Assembly (NCBI GenBank): GCA_021808665.1
Contig: JAKBBA010000016.1
Span: forward strand, 1-64,000
Length of the DNA stretch: 64,000 nucleotides
Direction of reading: 5' to 3'
DNA from: Actinomycetes bacterium
Lineage (GTDB): Bacteria > Actinomycetota > Acidimicrobiia > Acidimicrobiales > Palsa-688
The translations under genes and the position numbers were made by a program. The notes under the pieces are model-generated. The model was not told where the DNA came from. It did not search any database and worked only from the letters and a program-made list of their open reading frames with translations. Numbering within the stretch: position 1 is the first letter of the stretch; every line of letters starts with the position of its first letter. Shown piece after piece: positions 41,929 to 50,321 of the stretch.

Positions 41929-43338
41929 CTACCGGGCCCTGTAGAGGGAACGGGAGCCAGACTGGTCCTTGTTGAGCCGCTTCGTTAGGTGCATCCCTTC
42001 CAAGACGAACTCCACCCCCGAGGCTATTACCGAAGGCGACTCGCTGCCGGCTATGGAGCCTATTGACGCGACAGCTTCCCGAAGGCCGGGGAACTCACCA
42101 AGGGTCTCCACGAGGTCCGAGGCCGTCACGTCGTCACCGCTGTGGAGCACCCTCCCGCCTTCGAAGTCGGCACCCACGGCCTTGAGCTTGTCGGCTGGCA
42201 CCGACGAACGGAACACGCCTATCACCGCTTGGGCGATGAGCGCTTCCACTACGTGGTTCTCACGACTGTCGTCGATGGAGTCCAACTCCACCTTCCCGAG
42301 TGTCGACGCAGCCAGAGACTCGAGGTCTGCGATCCGAGGGGCCGCGTCCGGCTCTCCGAGACGCAAGGCTCTGCGTAGGGAGCTCGCCACCATGATCTCT
42401 TGGTTTGCGACGCTCAACCGTACCGAGACGCCCGACCGCTGGTTGATGTGGGGACTCTGACGTGCCAGATGCGTCAACGTCGCCACGACCTCGGACATGA
42501 ACTGGGGGACCTTCAAGACTACGCCCGGCAGGTCCGCCTTGGTCGCCTCCTGCTCGACGACGGCCATCTCCGCCTCCACGTCCAGCGGATAGTGCGTTCG
42601 GATCTGTGACCCGAAACGGTCTTTCAGCGGCGTAATGATCCGGCCGCGGTTTGTGTAATCCTCCGGGTTGGCGGAAGCCACCAGCAAGATGTCGAGAGGG
42701 AGCCTGATCTTGTACCCCCGAACCTGTATGTCGCGCTCTTCGAGCACGTTGAGCAGGCCAACTTGGATTCGCTCAGCCAGATCTGGCAGTTCGTTTACCG
42801 CGAAGATCCCCCGGTTCGTGCGCGGAACAAGCCCGTAGTGCAAAGTGAGCTCGTCGGAGAGGTACCGGCCTTCGGCAACTCGAATCGGGTCCACTTCGCC
42901 GATCAGGTCCGCGATAGATGTATCGGGCGTCGCGAGCTTCTCGCCGAGACGCTCGTCCCTGTGAACCCATGCGATCGGACAGTCGTCTGCCTGCTCGGCG
43001 ACGAGGTCTCTTGCGTACCTAGACACCGGACGGTAGGGATCATCGAGGATCTCTGAGCCCGCCACGATAGGAATCCACTCGTCCAGCAGCCCAGTAAGGG
43101 ACCGTATCATCCTGGTCTTCGCCTGGCCGCGCTCGCCGAGAAAGATCACGTCGTGGCCTGCGAGAAGGGCGTTCTCAAGCTGTGGCAGGACGGTGTCCTC
43201 GTATCCGACTAGGCCGCTGACGATTTGCCCGCCAGAGCGGAGACGAGCTGCGACGTTACGGCGAATCTCTTCCTTGACAGGGACGGACTGCCATCCGCTT
43301 CGCCTTAGCCCTCCGAGTGTTACCGGCCTGGATGTCAT
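41929..43338 (-). CDS. AAA+ ATPase, magnesium-chelatase-I/MoxR-like
   Basis: 469 residues from the ATG at 43338 (MTSRPVTLGGL), selected by a TAGCTT 7 nt upstream; the frame opens at 43368. Walker A is the unusual GERGQAKT, Walker B FAVNELPDLA, sensor 1 LLVASANPEDYTNRG, and RFGSQIRTHYPLD carries the arginine finger region. It resembles the ChlI-related ATPases annotated in Actinobacteria. It is paired with the VWA protein downstream, and a second independent MoxR/CoxE pair occurs at 51.8-54.2 kb. Confidence 0.9.
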   Translation of the reverse strand: MTSRPVTLGGLRRSGWQSVPVKEEIRRNVAARLRSGGQIVSGLVGYEDTVLPQLENALLAGHDVIFLGERGQAKTRMIRSLTGLLDEWIPIVAGSEILDDPYRPVSRYARDLVAEQADDCPIAWVHRDERLGEKLATPDTSIADLIGEVDPIRVAEGRYLSDELTLHYGLVPRTNRGIFAVNELPDLAERIQVGLLNVLEERDIQVRGYKIRLPLDILLVASANPEDYTNRGRIITPLKDRFGSQIRTHYPLDVEAEMAVVEQEATKADLPGVVLKVPQFMSEVVATLTHLARQSPHINQRSGVSVRLSVANQEIMVASSLRRALRLGEPDAAPRIADLESLAASTLGKVELDSIDDSRENHVVEALIAQAVIGVFRSSVPADKLKAVGADFEGGRVLHSGDDVTASDLVETLGEFPGLREAVASIGSIAGSESPSVIASGVEFVLEGMHLTKRLNKDQSGSRSLYRAR

Positions 43339-43345
43339 GGGGTCC

Positions 43346-43351
43346 AAGCTA
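43346..43351 (-). promoter_or_regulatory. -10 box TAGCTT of the AAA+/VWA operon
   Basis: TAGCTT, 7 nt (GGACCCC), then ATG at 43338. Confidence 0.6.
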
Positions 43352-43415
43352 CCCCTACCAAGAGGCAATCATGTCAGCGCGTCCCCGGCATGGCCCGACG
43401 TGTGTCCAGGGGCGC

Positions 43416-43955
43416 TCAGCCCGTGTACGAGGATGCCGCCAAACGCCGCCGGCGGTGGAACGACAGCCTGGCAAAAATCGACTCCCGGGCCTTGGGCTTC
43501 TTGGCTTTCGGCTTGGTCGGCGCGTCGGGGCGCAGGCCAGCCGGCTTGTACGCGCGATGATCTAACTCTGGGGTAGCCATCCTGCTCAGTTTCCGCCGCG
43601 CCTGGGACGCGATCAGGGCCCTGTCTGCCCTCGACATTCCGAACAGCACTCCGATCATCTCGCGAGTCTGGGCGGAAGCCACTTCGAGGCGTAGAGCCGG
43701 CATCCCCTCGGTGACGGTAGCTGTCAAGACGGTCAGCATCTCCAAGCTGAGCGTCAAACCGTCCCGGACGCCGTCGGTCGGAGTCAGGTCTCCGTCGTGG
43801 TAGGAGGAGTAGATCCGCTGGATCTCCCGGCACAAACCTAGGCTGAAAGCGACGTCATCCTCTTCCACCAGCTTGAAGCCGTGAGCCTCGACCATCGGTT
43901 CTAGGGACTTTGGCTCGCTTAGCTGTAGCACTTGGCTGTCTCCGAAATCACTCAT
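43416..43955 (-). CDS. Hypothetical protein with basic C-terminus
   Basis: 179 residues. The N-terminal 125 look like a compact helical domain (LGLCREIQRIYSSYHDGDL, LRLEVASAQTREMIGVLFG). The C-terminal 45 are basic and disordered (KPKAKKPKARESIFARLSFHRRRR). I do not recognise the family. I considered the bacterial proteasome activator, but the characteristic motifs are absent. TACAAC lies 9 nt before the ATG. Confidence 0.7.
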   Translation of the reverse strand: MSDFGDSQVLQLSEPKSLEPMVEAHGFKLVEEDDVAFSLGLCREIQRIYSSYHDGDLTPTDGVRDGLTLSLEMLTVLTATVTEGMPALRLEVASAQTREMIGVLFGMSRADRALIASQARRKLSRMATPELDHRAYKPAGLRPDAPTKPKAKKPKARESIFARLSFHRRRRLAASSYTG

Positions 43956-44049
43956 GCCTCTGTCGTTGTAGGGCGGGGCCCGTAACGGACGGAGCTACCC
44001 ACTGCGAGGTCTTTCGGCTTCTATGAGGCTCGCCTTGAGGCCAAAGCCG

Positions 44050-44439
44050 TCAAGACGAGCTTACGGCGGCTCCAGTCGGGGCCCAATCCCAGGTCTCGGA
44101 GTCCGACCACAGCCCATCTAGCTGGTAGAAGTCCCGAGCCTCCTCGAGCATGGCATGCACCACAAACGCTCCGAAGTCCATAAGAACCCACCGGGCGTCG
44201 GCGAGCCCTTCGACGCTAATGGGCCCGCCGCCTCCGAACTCCTTCACCCGCTCTTCGACAGCGTCGGCTATCGTGCGGACCTGTCTGGAACTGGTGGCAC
44301 TGGTTATGACGAACGCATCGGCAATTCCAAGGGACTTCCCCACCCCGAGGACCACGGTGGATTCACCGCCCTTCTCGTAGCACGCCTTCGCCGCTTCAAG
44401 GCACAGCTGCCTAACGGTCGGACCTTCCAAAACTCTCAC
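44050..44439 (-). CDS. rsfS: Ribosome silencing factor RsfS
   Basis: 129 residues. CLEAAKACYEKGGESTVVLGVGKSLGIADAFVITSATSSRQV and ARWVLMDFGAFVVHAMLEEARDFYQLDGLW are diagnostic of the RsfS/Iojap family. It binds ribosomal protein L14 and blocks subunit joining in starved cells. It follows nadD and a membrane protein, the common nadD-x-rsfS order in Actinobacteria. The GTG start is 4 bp after the upstream stop. Confidence 0.95.
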   Translation of the reverse strand: MRVLEGPTVRQLCLEAAKACYEKGGESTVVLGVGKSLGIADAFVITSATSSRQVRTIADAVEERVKEFGGGGPISVEGLADARWVLMDFGAFVVHAMLEEARDFYQLDGLWSDSETWDWAPTGAAVSSS

Positions 44440-44443
44440 CTCT

Positions 44444-44794
44444 CTACCGTAGGGCTTGCGACGCTAAGTTCAGCGTCAGGGAGTGATTCAAGCCCGTGTG
44501 AGCGGGGTGGGTTCCTCCCGACCCGGATGGGCTGTCGAGCCACTGCAGTCCGAGAATCACGACTGTCGCCGTCAGCAAGGCGACGAGCACTACCAAGACC
44601 GCCATCATCTCCCTGAAGCGGCGTCGGCGCCGACGGCGGCGCGCCGAGCGGACGCCGATCTTGGGTTGGTCGACGCCGGATCTAGCGCTCAGGGACTTGG
44701 CTGTTTCGGTCGGTGCAGGCCTGCGCGTCGAAGGCTCCGTCCGCATGCCACTGAGAGCTCGCTGCGATAGCAAGTCACGGCGAACCGTCAGCAT
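44444..44794 (-). CDS. Single-pass membrane protein between nadD and rsfS
   Basis: 116 residues from the ATG at 44794. A 50-residue polar N-terminus leads to an arginine run (SARRRRRRRRF), one transmembrane helix (about 64-84, MMAVLVVLVALLTATVVILGL), and a short outside tail. The start overlaps the nadD stop region by 7 bp, which supports co-translation. In other Actinobacteria this slot often holds a LytR-type protein. This one has no such domain, and its function is unknown. Confidence 0.7.
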   Translation of the reverse strand: MLTVRRDLLSQRALSGMRTEPSTRRPAPTETAKSLSARSGVDQPKIGVRSARRRRRRRRFREMMAVLVVLVALLTATVVILGLQWLDSPSGSGGTHPAHTGLNHSLTLNLASQALR

Positions 44795-45387
44795 TCCCCT
44801 CCACAATACATTCCCCTGCGTCGCAGCAACTCCACGCCCTTGGCAGGTATCAGGTAGTCGAGCGGGCGTCCATCTCGGGCACGTTCGCGCAGGTCAGTGC
44901 TAGAGATCTCAAGGTTGGGCACCTCGACGGTCTCGACTCTCCACCCTGAGTCCTCGAGGCCGCTCGGTGACGCCGCACCGGGACGATTCACCACCACGAG
45001 ACGCGCAAGGTCGCGGATCTCTTCCCATCGATCCCAGCTCTGCAGCGACGAAGCGACGTCCCACCCGACTATCAGGTACAGATCCGGCGCTGGGACACCG
45101 ACCCGCAGCTCTCGCAGTGTTTCGACCGTGTAGGACGGCCCCCCCCGGTCGATCTCCGTTCGGCCTGCCTCAAGACCCTCGACGCCAGCCACGCAGGCTT
45201 CGACGAGTGCCAACCGGTCAAGCGCCGGGCTCACCGGTCTCGAGCCCACCTTCTGCCACGGCTCGTTGGCGACCATTAGAAGGACGCGATCGAGATCTAA
45301 AACGTCGCGACAGTTCACGGCCGCGACGAGATGACCTACGTGGATCGGGTCGAACGTCCCGCCGAGGACTCCTACACGCTGGGCCAT
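44788..45387 (-). CDS. nadD: Nicotinate-nucleotide adenylyltransferase
   Basis: 199 residues. GVLGGTFDPIHVGHLVAA holds the T/HxGH nucleotide-transfer motif, and EISSTDLRERARDGRPLDYLIP carries the ISSTxxR signature. It converts nicotinate mononucleotide and ATP to deamido-NAD. It leads nadD, membrane protein, rsfS. TAGCCT lies 9 nt before the ATG, and GAGGACG is also present, so the mRNA could be leaderless or have a weak ribosome site. Confidence 0.97.
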   Translation of the reverse strand: MAQRVGVLGGTFDPIHVGHLVAAVNCRDVLDLDRVLLMVANEPWQKVGSRPVSPALDRLALVEACVAGVEGLEAGRTEIDRGGPSYTVETLRELRVGVPAPDLYLIVGWDVASSLQSWDRWEEIRDLARLVVVNRPGAASPSGLEDSGWRVETVEVPNLEISSTDLRERARDGRPLDYLIPAKGVELLRRRGMYCGGEC

Positions 45388-45396
45388 CGTCCTCGA

Positions 45397-45402
45397 AGGC
45401 TA
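45397..45402 (-). promoter_or_regulatory. -10 box TAGCCT of nadD
   Basis: TAGCCT, 9 nt, then ATG at 45387. Confidence 0.45.
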
Positions 45403-45501
45403 CCGTTTCAGCGGGGTCGCCTCTAATAGCCTGACGTTCACCTGGTCGGTTAGGAGATATTCGCGTTGCCAAGGGTTGGAGTTTGAGCCACTCTGGATGG
45501 C

Positions 45502-46848
45502 ATGCCCAACCGATCCACGTGGAGTCCCGCCAGCTGGAGAGCTCGACCCGCAGGCCAGCAACCGGACTGGCCTGACGCTTTCGCCTTGGACCGCGTGCTG
45601 AAAGTCATCTCGGCTTTGCCCCCTCTCGTGTTCGCTGGTGAGGCGAGAAGCCTGACTTCGAGTCTTGCGGAAGTCGCGGCCGGCAGGGCTTTCCTTCTGC
45701 AAGCGGGTGACTGCGCCGAGTCCTTCAACGACTTCACGGCGGACAGCATCCGCGACAAGCTGCGGGTGATACTACAGATGGCCGCAGTGCTCACCTACGG
45801 GTCGGGAGTACCGGTTGTAAAGGTTGGGCGGATCGCCGGTCAGTTCGCAAAGCCCCGCAGCTCCACCACCGAGTTGGTCGACGGCCAGGAGATACCGAGC
45901 TTTCGAGGTCACCTCGTCAACGACGACGCTCCTACCCTGACCGCCAGGACTCCCGACCCGAACCGACTCCTCGACGCTTACCACCAGTCCGCGTCGACGC
46001 TCAACCTCCTAAGGGCGTTCACCAAGGGCGGGTTCGCCGACTTGTCTCAGGTCCACACTTGGAACAGGGAGTTCGTCGCCCAGAGCCCTGGTGGGCGTAA
46101 GTACGAAGCTCTCGCGTCGGAGATCGAACGGGCCCTGCAGTTCATGCGTGCATGTGGCGTCGACCTTTCCGCCGGGACGCTTCGCGAGGTCGAGTTCTGG
46201 ACGAGCCACGAAGCCCTGATACTGGGCTTCGAGGAGGCTATGACCAGGCGAGACTCGCTGACTGGTGACTGGTATGACACCTCGGCCCATCTGCTTTGGG
46301 TCGGCGAACGCACCAGGGAGGTGGCTGGAGCTCACGCCGACTTCCTCTCGGGGATTTCGAACCCGATAGGAGCGAAAGTGGGCCCCTCTGCCACACCGGC
46401 GGAATTAGTGGCTCTGTGTGACAAATTAGACCCCGAGCGGACTCCGGGACGGCTGGTGCTGATCGCCAGGATGGGGATCAGCAAGGCGGCAGGCCGCCTG
46501 CCGGGGTTGATAGACGCTGTTCGAGAGTCAGGCCATCCCGTAGTTTGGACCTGCGACCCGATGCACGGCAACACCTTCGTCGGCGCCGGGGGACGAAAGA
46601 CCAGGCATCTCGACCACATCATGGGCGAGATCAGCGAGTTCTTCGAGGTATGCCGGCGCGAGGGCGCTTGGCCCGGCGGGATCCACATCGAGCTCACCGG
46701 CGATGACGTCACGGAATGCCTTGGCGGAACGGAGGAGGTCTTAGAGGAGCAACTCGAGCTGCGCTACACCACCACCTGTGATCCCCGACTTAACGGCGGA
46801 CAGTCTTTGGACCTCGCCTTTCAGGTAGCGGAGCTCCTCCGGACCTGA
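45502..46848 (+). CDS. aroG: Class II 3-deoxy-D-arabino-heptulosonate 7-phosphate synthase
   Basis: 448 residues. LLQAGDCAESFNDF has the metal-binding cysteine. AGQFAKPRSS, VGERTR, and WTCDPMHGNTFVGAGGRKTR are the class II (plant/mycobacterial) signatures. It condenses phosphoenolpyruvate and erythrose 4-phosphate, the first shikimate step. In M. tuberculosis it complexes with chorismate mutase; no partner is present here. The ATG start has no clear ribosome site, and the promoter region is shared with divergent nadD. Confidence 0.97.
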   Translation: MPNRSTWSPASWRARPAGQQPDWPDAFALDRVLKVISALPPLVFAGEARSLTSSLAEVAAGRAFLLQAGDCAESFNDFTADSIRDKLRVILQMAAVLTYGSGVPVVKVGRIAGQFAKPRSSTTELVDGQEIPSFRGHLVNDDAPTLTARTPDPNRLLDAYHQSASTLNLLRAFTKGGFADLSQVHTWNREFVAQSPGGRKYEALASEIERALQFMRACGVDLSAGTLREVEFWTSHEALILGFEEAMTRRDSLTGDWYDTSAHLLWVGERTREVAGAHADFLSGISNPIGAKVGPSATPAELVALCDKLDPERTPGRLVLIARMGISKAAGRLPGLIDAVRESGHPVVWTCDPMHGNTFVGAGGRKTRHLDHIMGEISEFFEVCRREGAWPGGIHIELTGDDVTECLGGTEEVLEEQLELRYTTTCDPRLNGGQSLDLAFQVAELLRT

Positions 46849-46884
46849 TGCAGAGAGCGGCGCAAAGCGGCCGCGGATCATAAT

Positions 46885-46905
46885 TGTTGATTATTCAGAT
46901 CAACA
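46885..46905 (+). promoter_or_regulatory. Operator-like palindrome TGTTGAT-N7-ATCAACA
   Basis: Perfect 7-bp arms. It lies just upstream of the TAGATT -10 box of the nitrite/sulfite reductase gene and overlaps a possible TTGTTG -35 box, the standard position for a repressor. Confidence 0.65.
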
Positions 46906-46910
46906 TTTGA

Positions 46911-46916
46911 TAGATT
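46911..46916 (+). promoter_or_regulatory. -10 box TAGATT of the nitrite/sulfite reductase
   Basis: TAGATT, 6 nt (CTGTCT), then GTG at 46923. An overlapping TTGATA (46907-46912), 17 nt from TTGTTG, is an alternative. Confidence 0.55.
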
Positions 46917-46922
46917 CTGTCT

Positions 46923-48698
46923 GTGGCGCACAGAACGATCGACCCTGAGCTAGAAGCGGACATAATTAAGTTCGAGGAGCTCCTGGAGGCGCACCTCTCG
47001 GGCGCGATCGACGACGACGCTTTTCGGGTGTTCCGGCTCAACAACGGCGTGTACGGTCAACGCCAGGGCGGGCACAACCAGATGGTGAGGCTGAAACTTC
47101 CCTACGGGAACGTCACCGCCGAGCAGCTGGAGGTCCTCGCGGACGTCTCGGAGCGCTACAGCCGAGGCTGGGGACACATCACGACCCGTCAGAACGTGCA
47201 GTTCCACTTCGTAGCGCTCAAAAGGGTGCCCGAGATGCTCAGGGACCTCGCGGGCGTGGGACTGACGTCGCGCGAGGCGTGCGGGGACACTGTGCGTAAC
47301 GTCATGGGATGCCACCTCGCTGGAGCGTGTCCCTTCGAAGTGCTCGACATAAGCCCGTGGGCCGAAGCGACCTTCCGTCACTTCTTGCATCACCCCTACG
47401 CCCAGAGGCTGCCACGAAAGTTCAAGATCAACTTCTCGGGGTGCGCAACGGACTGTGGCCAGGCCATGTTCAACGACGTGGGTGTCGTAGCAGTAGGCCG
47501 GCCTAAGGAGAACGGGACCGTCGAAGCCGGGTTCCGTGTCTTTATAGGCGGGGGCCTAGGAGCCAACCCCCACCCGGCGCAGGCCCTGGAAGAGTTCACC
47601 GCACGTGAGGACCTCCTCCCTACGATCGAAGCTGTCCTTAGAACCTTCGACCACTTCGGGAACAGGTACAACAAGCTTCGCGCTCGCCTCAAGTGGGTGG
47701 TAGACGAGATCGGCATCGACGAACTTCGGCGGCGCGTTCTGCGAGAACGACAGCTGCTGGTGGCCTCTTCAAGCTGGCCGGGGGGTATCCCGCCTATCGT
47801 AGAGGAACTTGGCGACAGCCCCGCTGGAATGAGCCCGACGCTCCCGGTAACTCCGGTCGGAACCCCGGTAACCCTGAGGACTTCCCGCACCGCCAGCCCC
47901 TACCAGCGATGGGAGTCCACCAACGTCGTCGTCGGAGTTGCCAAGGGGACGGTTAGCGCAGTGGCTCACGCCCCTCTCGGAGACGTCACCGCCGCGCAGT
48001 TCAGGGCGCTGGCGGCCATAGTCAGGGACTTCGGCGTCCAGATCCGCGCCACCAACCGCCAGAACCTCGCTATAAGAGGCCTGAGCGCAGAGCAACTTCC
48101 GGGCCTCTATCAGGCTCTGGATGCGATCGGAATGGCCGCTCCTGGGGCAGAGCTCGCCAGGGACGTCGTGTCTTGCCCAGGTGCCGACACCTGCAACCTG
48201 GCCGTCACGCAAAGCAGGGGCTTGGCCCAAGACATCTCCAGGGCACTCGAAGAAGCCGGCCTCGCCGACGTGGGAGGCGTTCGCATCAACATCTCCGGCT
48301 GCACCAACAGCTGCGGGCAGCATCACATCGCGGATATCGGCTTTCACGGGGCCGAGCGGCGCTCCCACGGTCGGCCCGCCCCCGGATACCAACTCCTTCT
48401 CGGAGGCCACGTCGGCGACACCGAGATCGAGTTCGCTCAACGCGCTCTGCGTTTGCCGGCCAAAGCGGCCGCTGAAGCCGCCGTTCGCGTGGTCGCCAGG
48501 TTCGCCGACGAGCGCTCCGCCGGGATGGCTTTCCAGGACTGGCTCGCGGCGGCAGGTGGAGCCAAGGCCGTCTCGAAGGACCTTGTGGACCTTGACGAGT
48601 GGCCAGACCCGGAGGAGCGACCTGACTTCTACGTCGACTTCGACGAGACCGGACCCTACACAGCGGAGGTCGGCTCCGGGGAATGCGCTGCCGGCTGA
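46923..48698 (+). CDS. Nitrite/sulfite reductase (siroheme) with two complete cysteine quartets
   Basis: 591 residues made of two homologous halves, each with a ferredoxin-like and a siroheme-binding domain. TTRQN (87-91) and TNRQN (377-381) mark the halves. The usual catalytic half has C418, C424 (CPGADTC) and C460, C464 (GCTNSC), the [4Fe-4S]-siroheme ligands. The N-terminal half also has the same pattern, C130, C136 (CHLAGAC) and C174, C178 (GCATDC), which assimilatory enzymes normally lack. It should reduce sulfite to sulfide or nitrite to ammonia with ferredoxin. The N-terminal cluster may be functional. The gene is monocistronic, leaderless, and has an operator-like palindrome upstream. 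Confidence 0.92.
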   Translation: MAHRTIDPELEADIIKFEELLEAHLSGAIDDDAFRVFRLNNGVYGQRQGGHNQMVRLKLPYGNVTAEQLEVLADVSERYSRGWGHITTRQNVQFHFVALKRVPEMLRDLAGVGLTSREACGDTVRNVMGCHLAGACPFEVLDISPWAEATFRHFLHHPYAQRLPRKFKINFSGCATDCGQAMFNDVGVVAVGRPKENGTVEAGFRVFIGGGLGANPHPAQALEEFTAREDLLPTIEAVLRTFDHFGNRYNKLRARLKWVVDEIGIDELRRRVLRERQLLVASSSWPGGIPPIVEELGDSPAGMSPTLPVTPVGTPVTLRTSRTASPYQRWESTNVVVGVAKGTVSAVAHAPLGDVTAAQFRALAAIVRDFGVQIRATNRQNLAIRGLSAEQLPGLYQALDAIGMAAPGAELARDVVSCPGADTCNLAVTQSRGLAQDISRALEEAGLADVGGVRINISGCTNSCGQHHIADIGFHGAERRSHGRPAPGYQLLLGGHVGDTEIEFAQRALRLPAKAAAEAAVRVVARFADERSAGMAFQDWLAAAGGAKAVSKDLVDLDEWPDPEERPDFYVDFDETGPYTAEVGSGECAAG

Positions 48699-48780
48699 TT
48701 CTGTCGTTTCGCCTTCTCTCCTTTCGCAGCCAGGCCCAATTCCTTAAACCCCAGCCAGGGGGGGGCCGATGTAAGAAAGA

Positions 48781-50298
48781 GTGGTTTCCTGGACGGCTGC
48801 GTGCACGCAGACTCATCGCCCGGATGCTGATGACGCTCACGGGAAAGCTCTAAACGTTTCCGCAGCGGCGCGACTCGGATGGCGCGCCGCCGTCGGGTTC
48901 GTCACCGCCGTTACGGTCGGACTCGCCACCTTGGTGCCGGCCGCTTACGCCACACCCCCGGCTGGTAGCAGCCCTGCGTCCACCCCCGCCACGACTGCGG
49001 CGCCGACGTCGACAACTACCATCCCAGCGGTCAACCTTGACCCGCTGCTGTCGCAGGTCCAAGGGGACCTCTACCAACTGAGCGCCATCGCCGACTTCCA
49101 ACCGGCCCTGTCCTTGGTCTCACAGGCCCGCTCCGTGCTCGGCGAAGCGAACGCAAAGGTCGACTCGGCGGTGTCGAGCGTGGAAGCAGCCCAAAAGGCC
49201 CAGAGCCAGTCCTCCGCCAACGAAGCCGTCGCCGCCGAGCGCCTACGAGAGATAGCTCTCGACGCTTATGTAGGGGCCGCCGCACCAGCGGCAGGGCCCT
49301 CATCGCCAGGCTCGACGAGCGCGAACGGAAGCCAATTCGCGGGCTCCGAGTCGGCTCAAAGCGCCATCAGCGCTATAGACGCCCAAGAGATGCTTGTGAT
49401 CGTAGGGGAACAGGCCCGAGCTGACTACACCCAGGCCGTGCAAGCGGCGAACGCGTCGGCGTCGAAAGTAGCCGCAGCAAGTCAAGTTCTCGTGAGCGCT
49501 CGCAAGGTCGCCGGGCACGACCAAGAGCTCCTCGACTCCGCCCTGTCTACTCTTACGCTAGTGGAGAAAGCTGCGACGACCCCTGCGAGCGCTTCGAGCC
49601 CACCTCTCCCCGACCTCGGCAGCCCCCCAGCTTCAGGACCGACGAGCACCGTTCCCAACCCGATAGTCCCCCACGCCCCGCTGCCGCAGCCCGTCAGGAG
49701 CGCCACCTTGTCGAGCTCCCAGGCCGTCGCCGATCCACCGACCCCGCGCTCGCCAGACATCCTCGGGACGCCTGTACTGACGGCCGGCGAACTCGCAGCC
49801 TGGTACACGAGCACCGGCCACCAAGCTGACACTACCGTTCCGATCTCCCAACTCACTGGCTTCTACGCCCAGTGGGGTTCGTCGCTAGGCGTCCGAGACG
49901 ACGTTGCCTTCGCCCAGTCTGTAGTAGAGACTGGATACTTTTCGTTCCCCGCCGGCGGGCAGCTATCAAGCGCCGACAATAACTTCGCAGGTATAGGAGC
50001 GTGCGACAGTTGTGCTAGCGGGATGACCTTCCCGGACGCGGACACCGGGGTGGAGGCCCAGCTCGAACTGCTCTACCAGTTCGCCACTAAAGCTCCGCTG
50101 CCGGCGGGAACCAACAACGTAGTCGGAGGTACCTCGCTTAGCGGGTGCTGCACAACCTGGGTACAGCTCGCTGGCCACTGGGCCACAAGTCCGGTATACG
50201 GCCAGTCGATCATGACGGTCTACGACAGCATGCTCAAATGGGTTATTCCCCGCAGGGAGGCATCGGCTGGCATCCCCGCACCCACGCCGCCGGCGTAA
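48781..50298 (+). CDS. Secreted glucosaminidase-domain protein
   Basis: 505 residues from a GTG that is the only in-frame start before the signal-like segment (about 33-55, RAAVGFVTAVTVGLATLVPAAYA). A Pro/Ser/Thr linker is followed by a coiled-coil-like region (about 75-260, similar in style to the peptidase-associated coiled coils of wall hydrolases). After another Pro-rich linker comes a glucosaminidase domain (about 345-490), with the acid in SVVETGYFSF and NNFAGIGACDSC. It probably cleaves peptidoglycan glycan strands. The N-terminus ahead of the hydrophobic segment is unusually long. Confidence 0.85.
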   Translation: MVSWTAACTQTHRPDADDAHGKALNVSAAARLGWRAAVGFVTAVTVGLATLVPAAYATPPAGSSPASTPATTAAPTSTTTIPAVNLDPLLSQVQGDLYQLSAIADFQPALSLVSQARSVLGEANAKVDSAVSSVEAAQKAQSQSSANEAVAAERLREIALDAYVGAAAPAAGPSSPGSTSANGSQFAGSESAQSAISAIDAQEMLVIVGEQARADYTQAVQAANASASKVAAASQVLVSARKVAGHDQELLDSALSTLTLVEKAATTPASASSPPLPDLGSPPASGPTSTVPNPIVPHAPLPQPVRSATLSSSQAVADPPTPRSPDILGTPVLTAGELAAWYTSTGHQADTTVPISQLTGFYAQWGSSLGVRDDVAFAQSVVETGYFSFPAGGQLSSADNNFAGIGACDSCASGMTFPDADTGVEAQLELLYQFATKAPLPAGTNNVVGGTSLSGCCTTWVQLAGHWATSPVYGQSIMTVYDSMLKWVIPRREASAGIPAPTPPA

Positions 50299-50321
50299 GC
50301 GTCACAAGGCCCGCTACGCCG
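50291..50321. terminator. Hairpin across the convergent stop codons
   Basis: CGGCGTA-A-GCG pairs with CGC-TACGCCG (7+3 bp, one bulged A, 10-nt loop). It contains the glucosaminidase TAA stop and reaches the stop of the SPFH gene. Confidence 0.65.

Noticed and set aside
43416..43955. Bacterial proteasome activator (Bpa)
   Set aside because: Size and neighbourhood suggested it, but the conserved Bpa helices and the C-terminal GQYL motif are missing.
48699..48900. Cyclic-di-AMP (ydaO) riboswitch before the wall hydrolase
   Set aside because: Such riboswitches often precede actinobacterial wall hydrolases, but the conserved core motifs could not be found in this leader.
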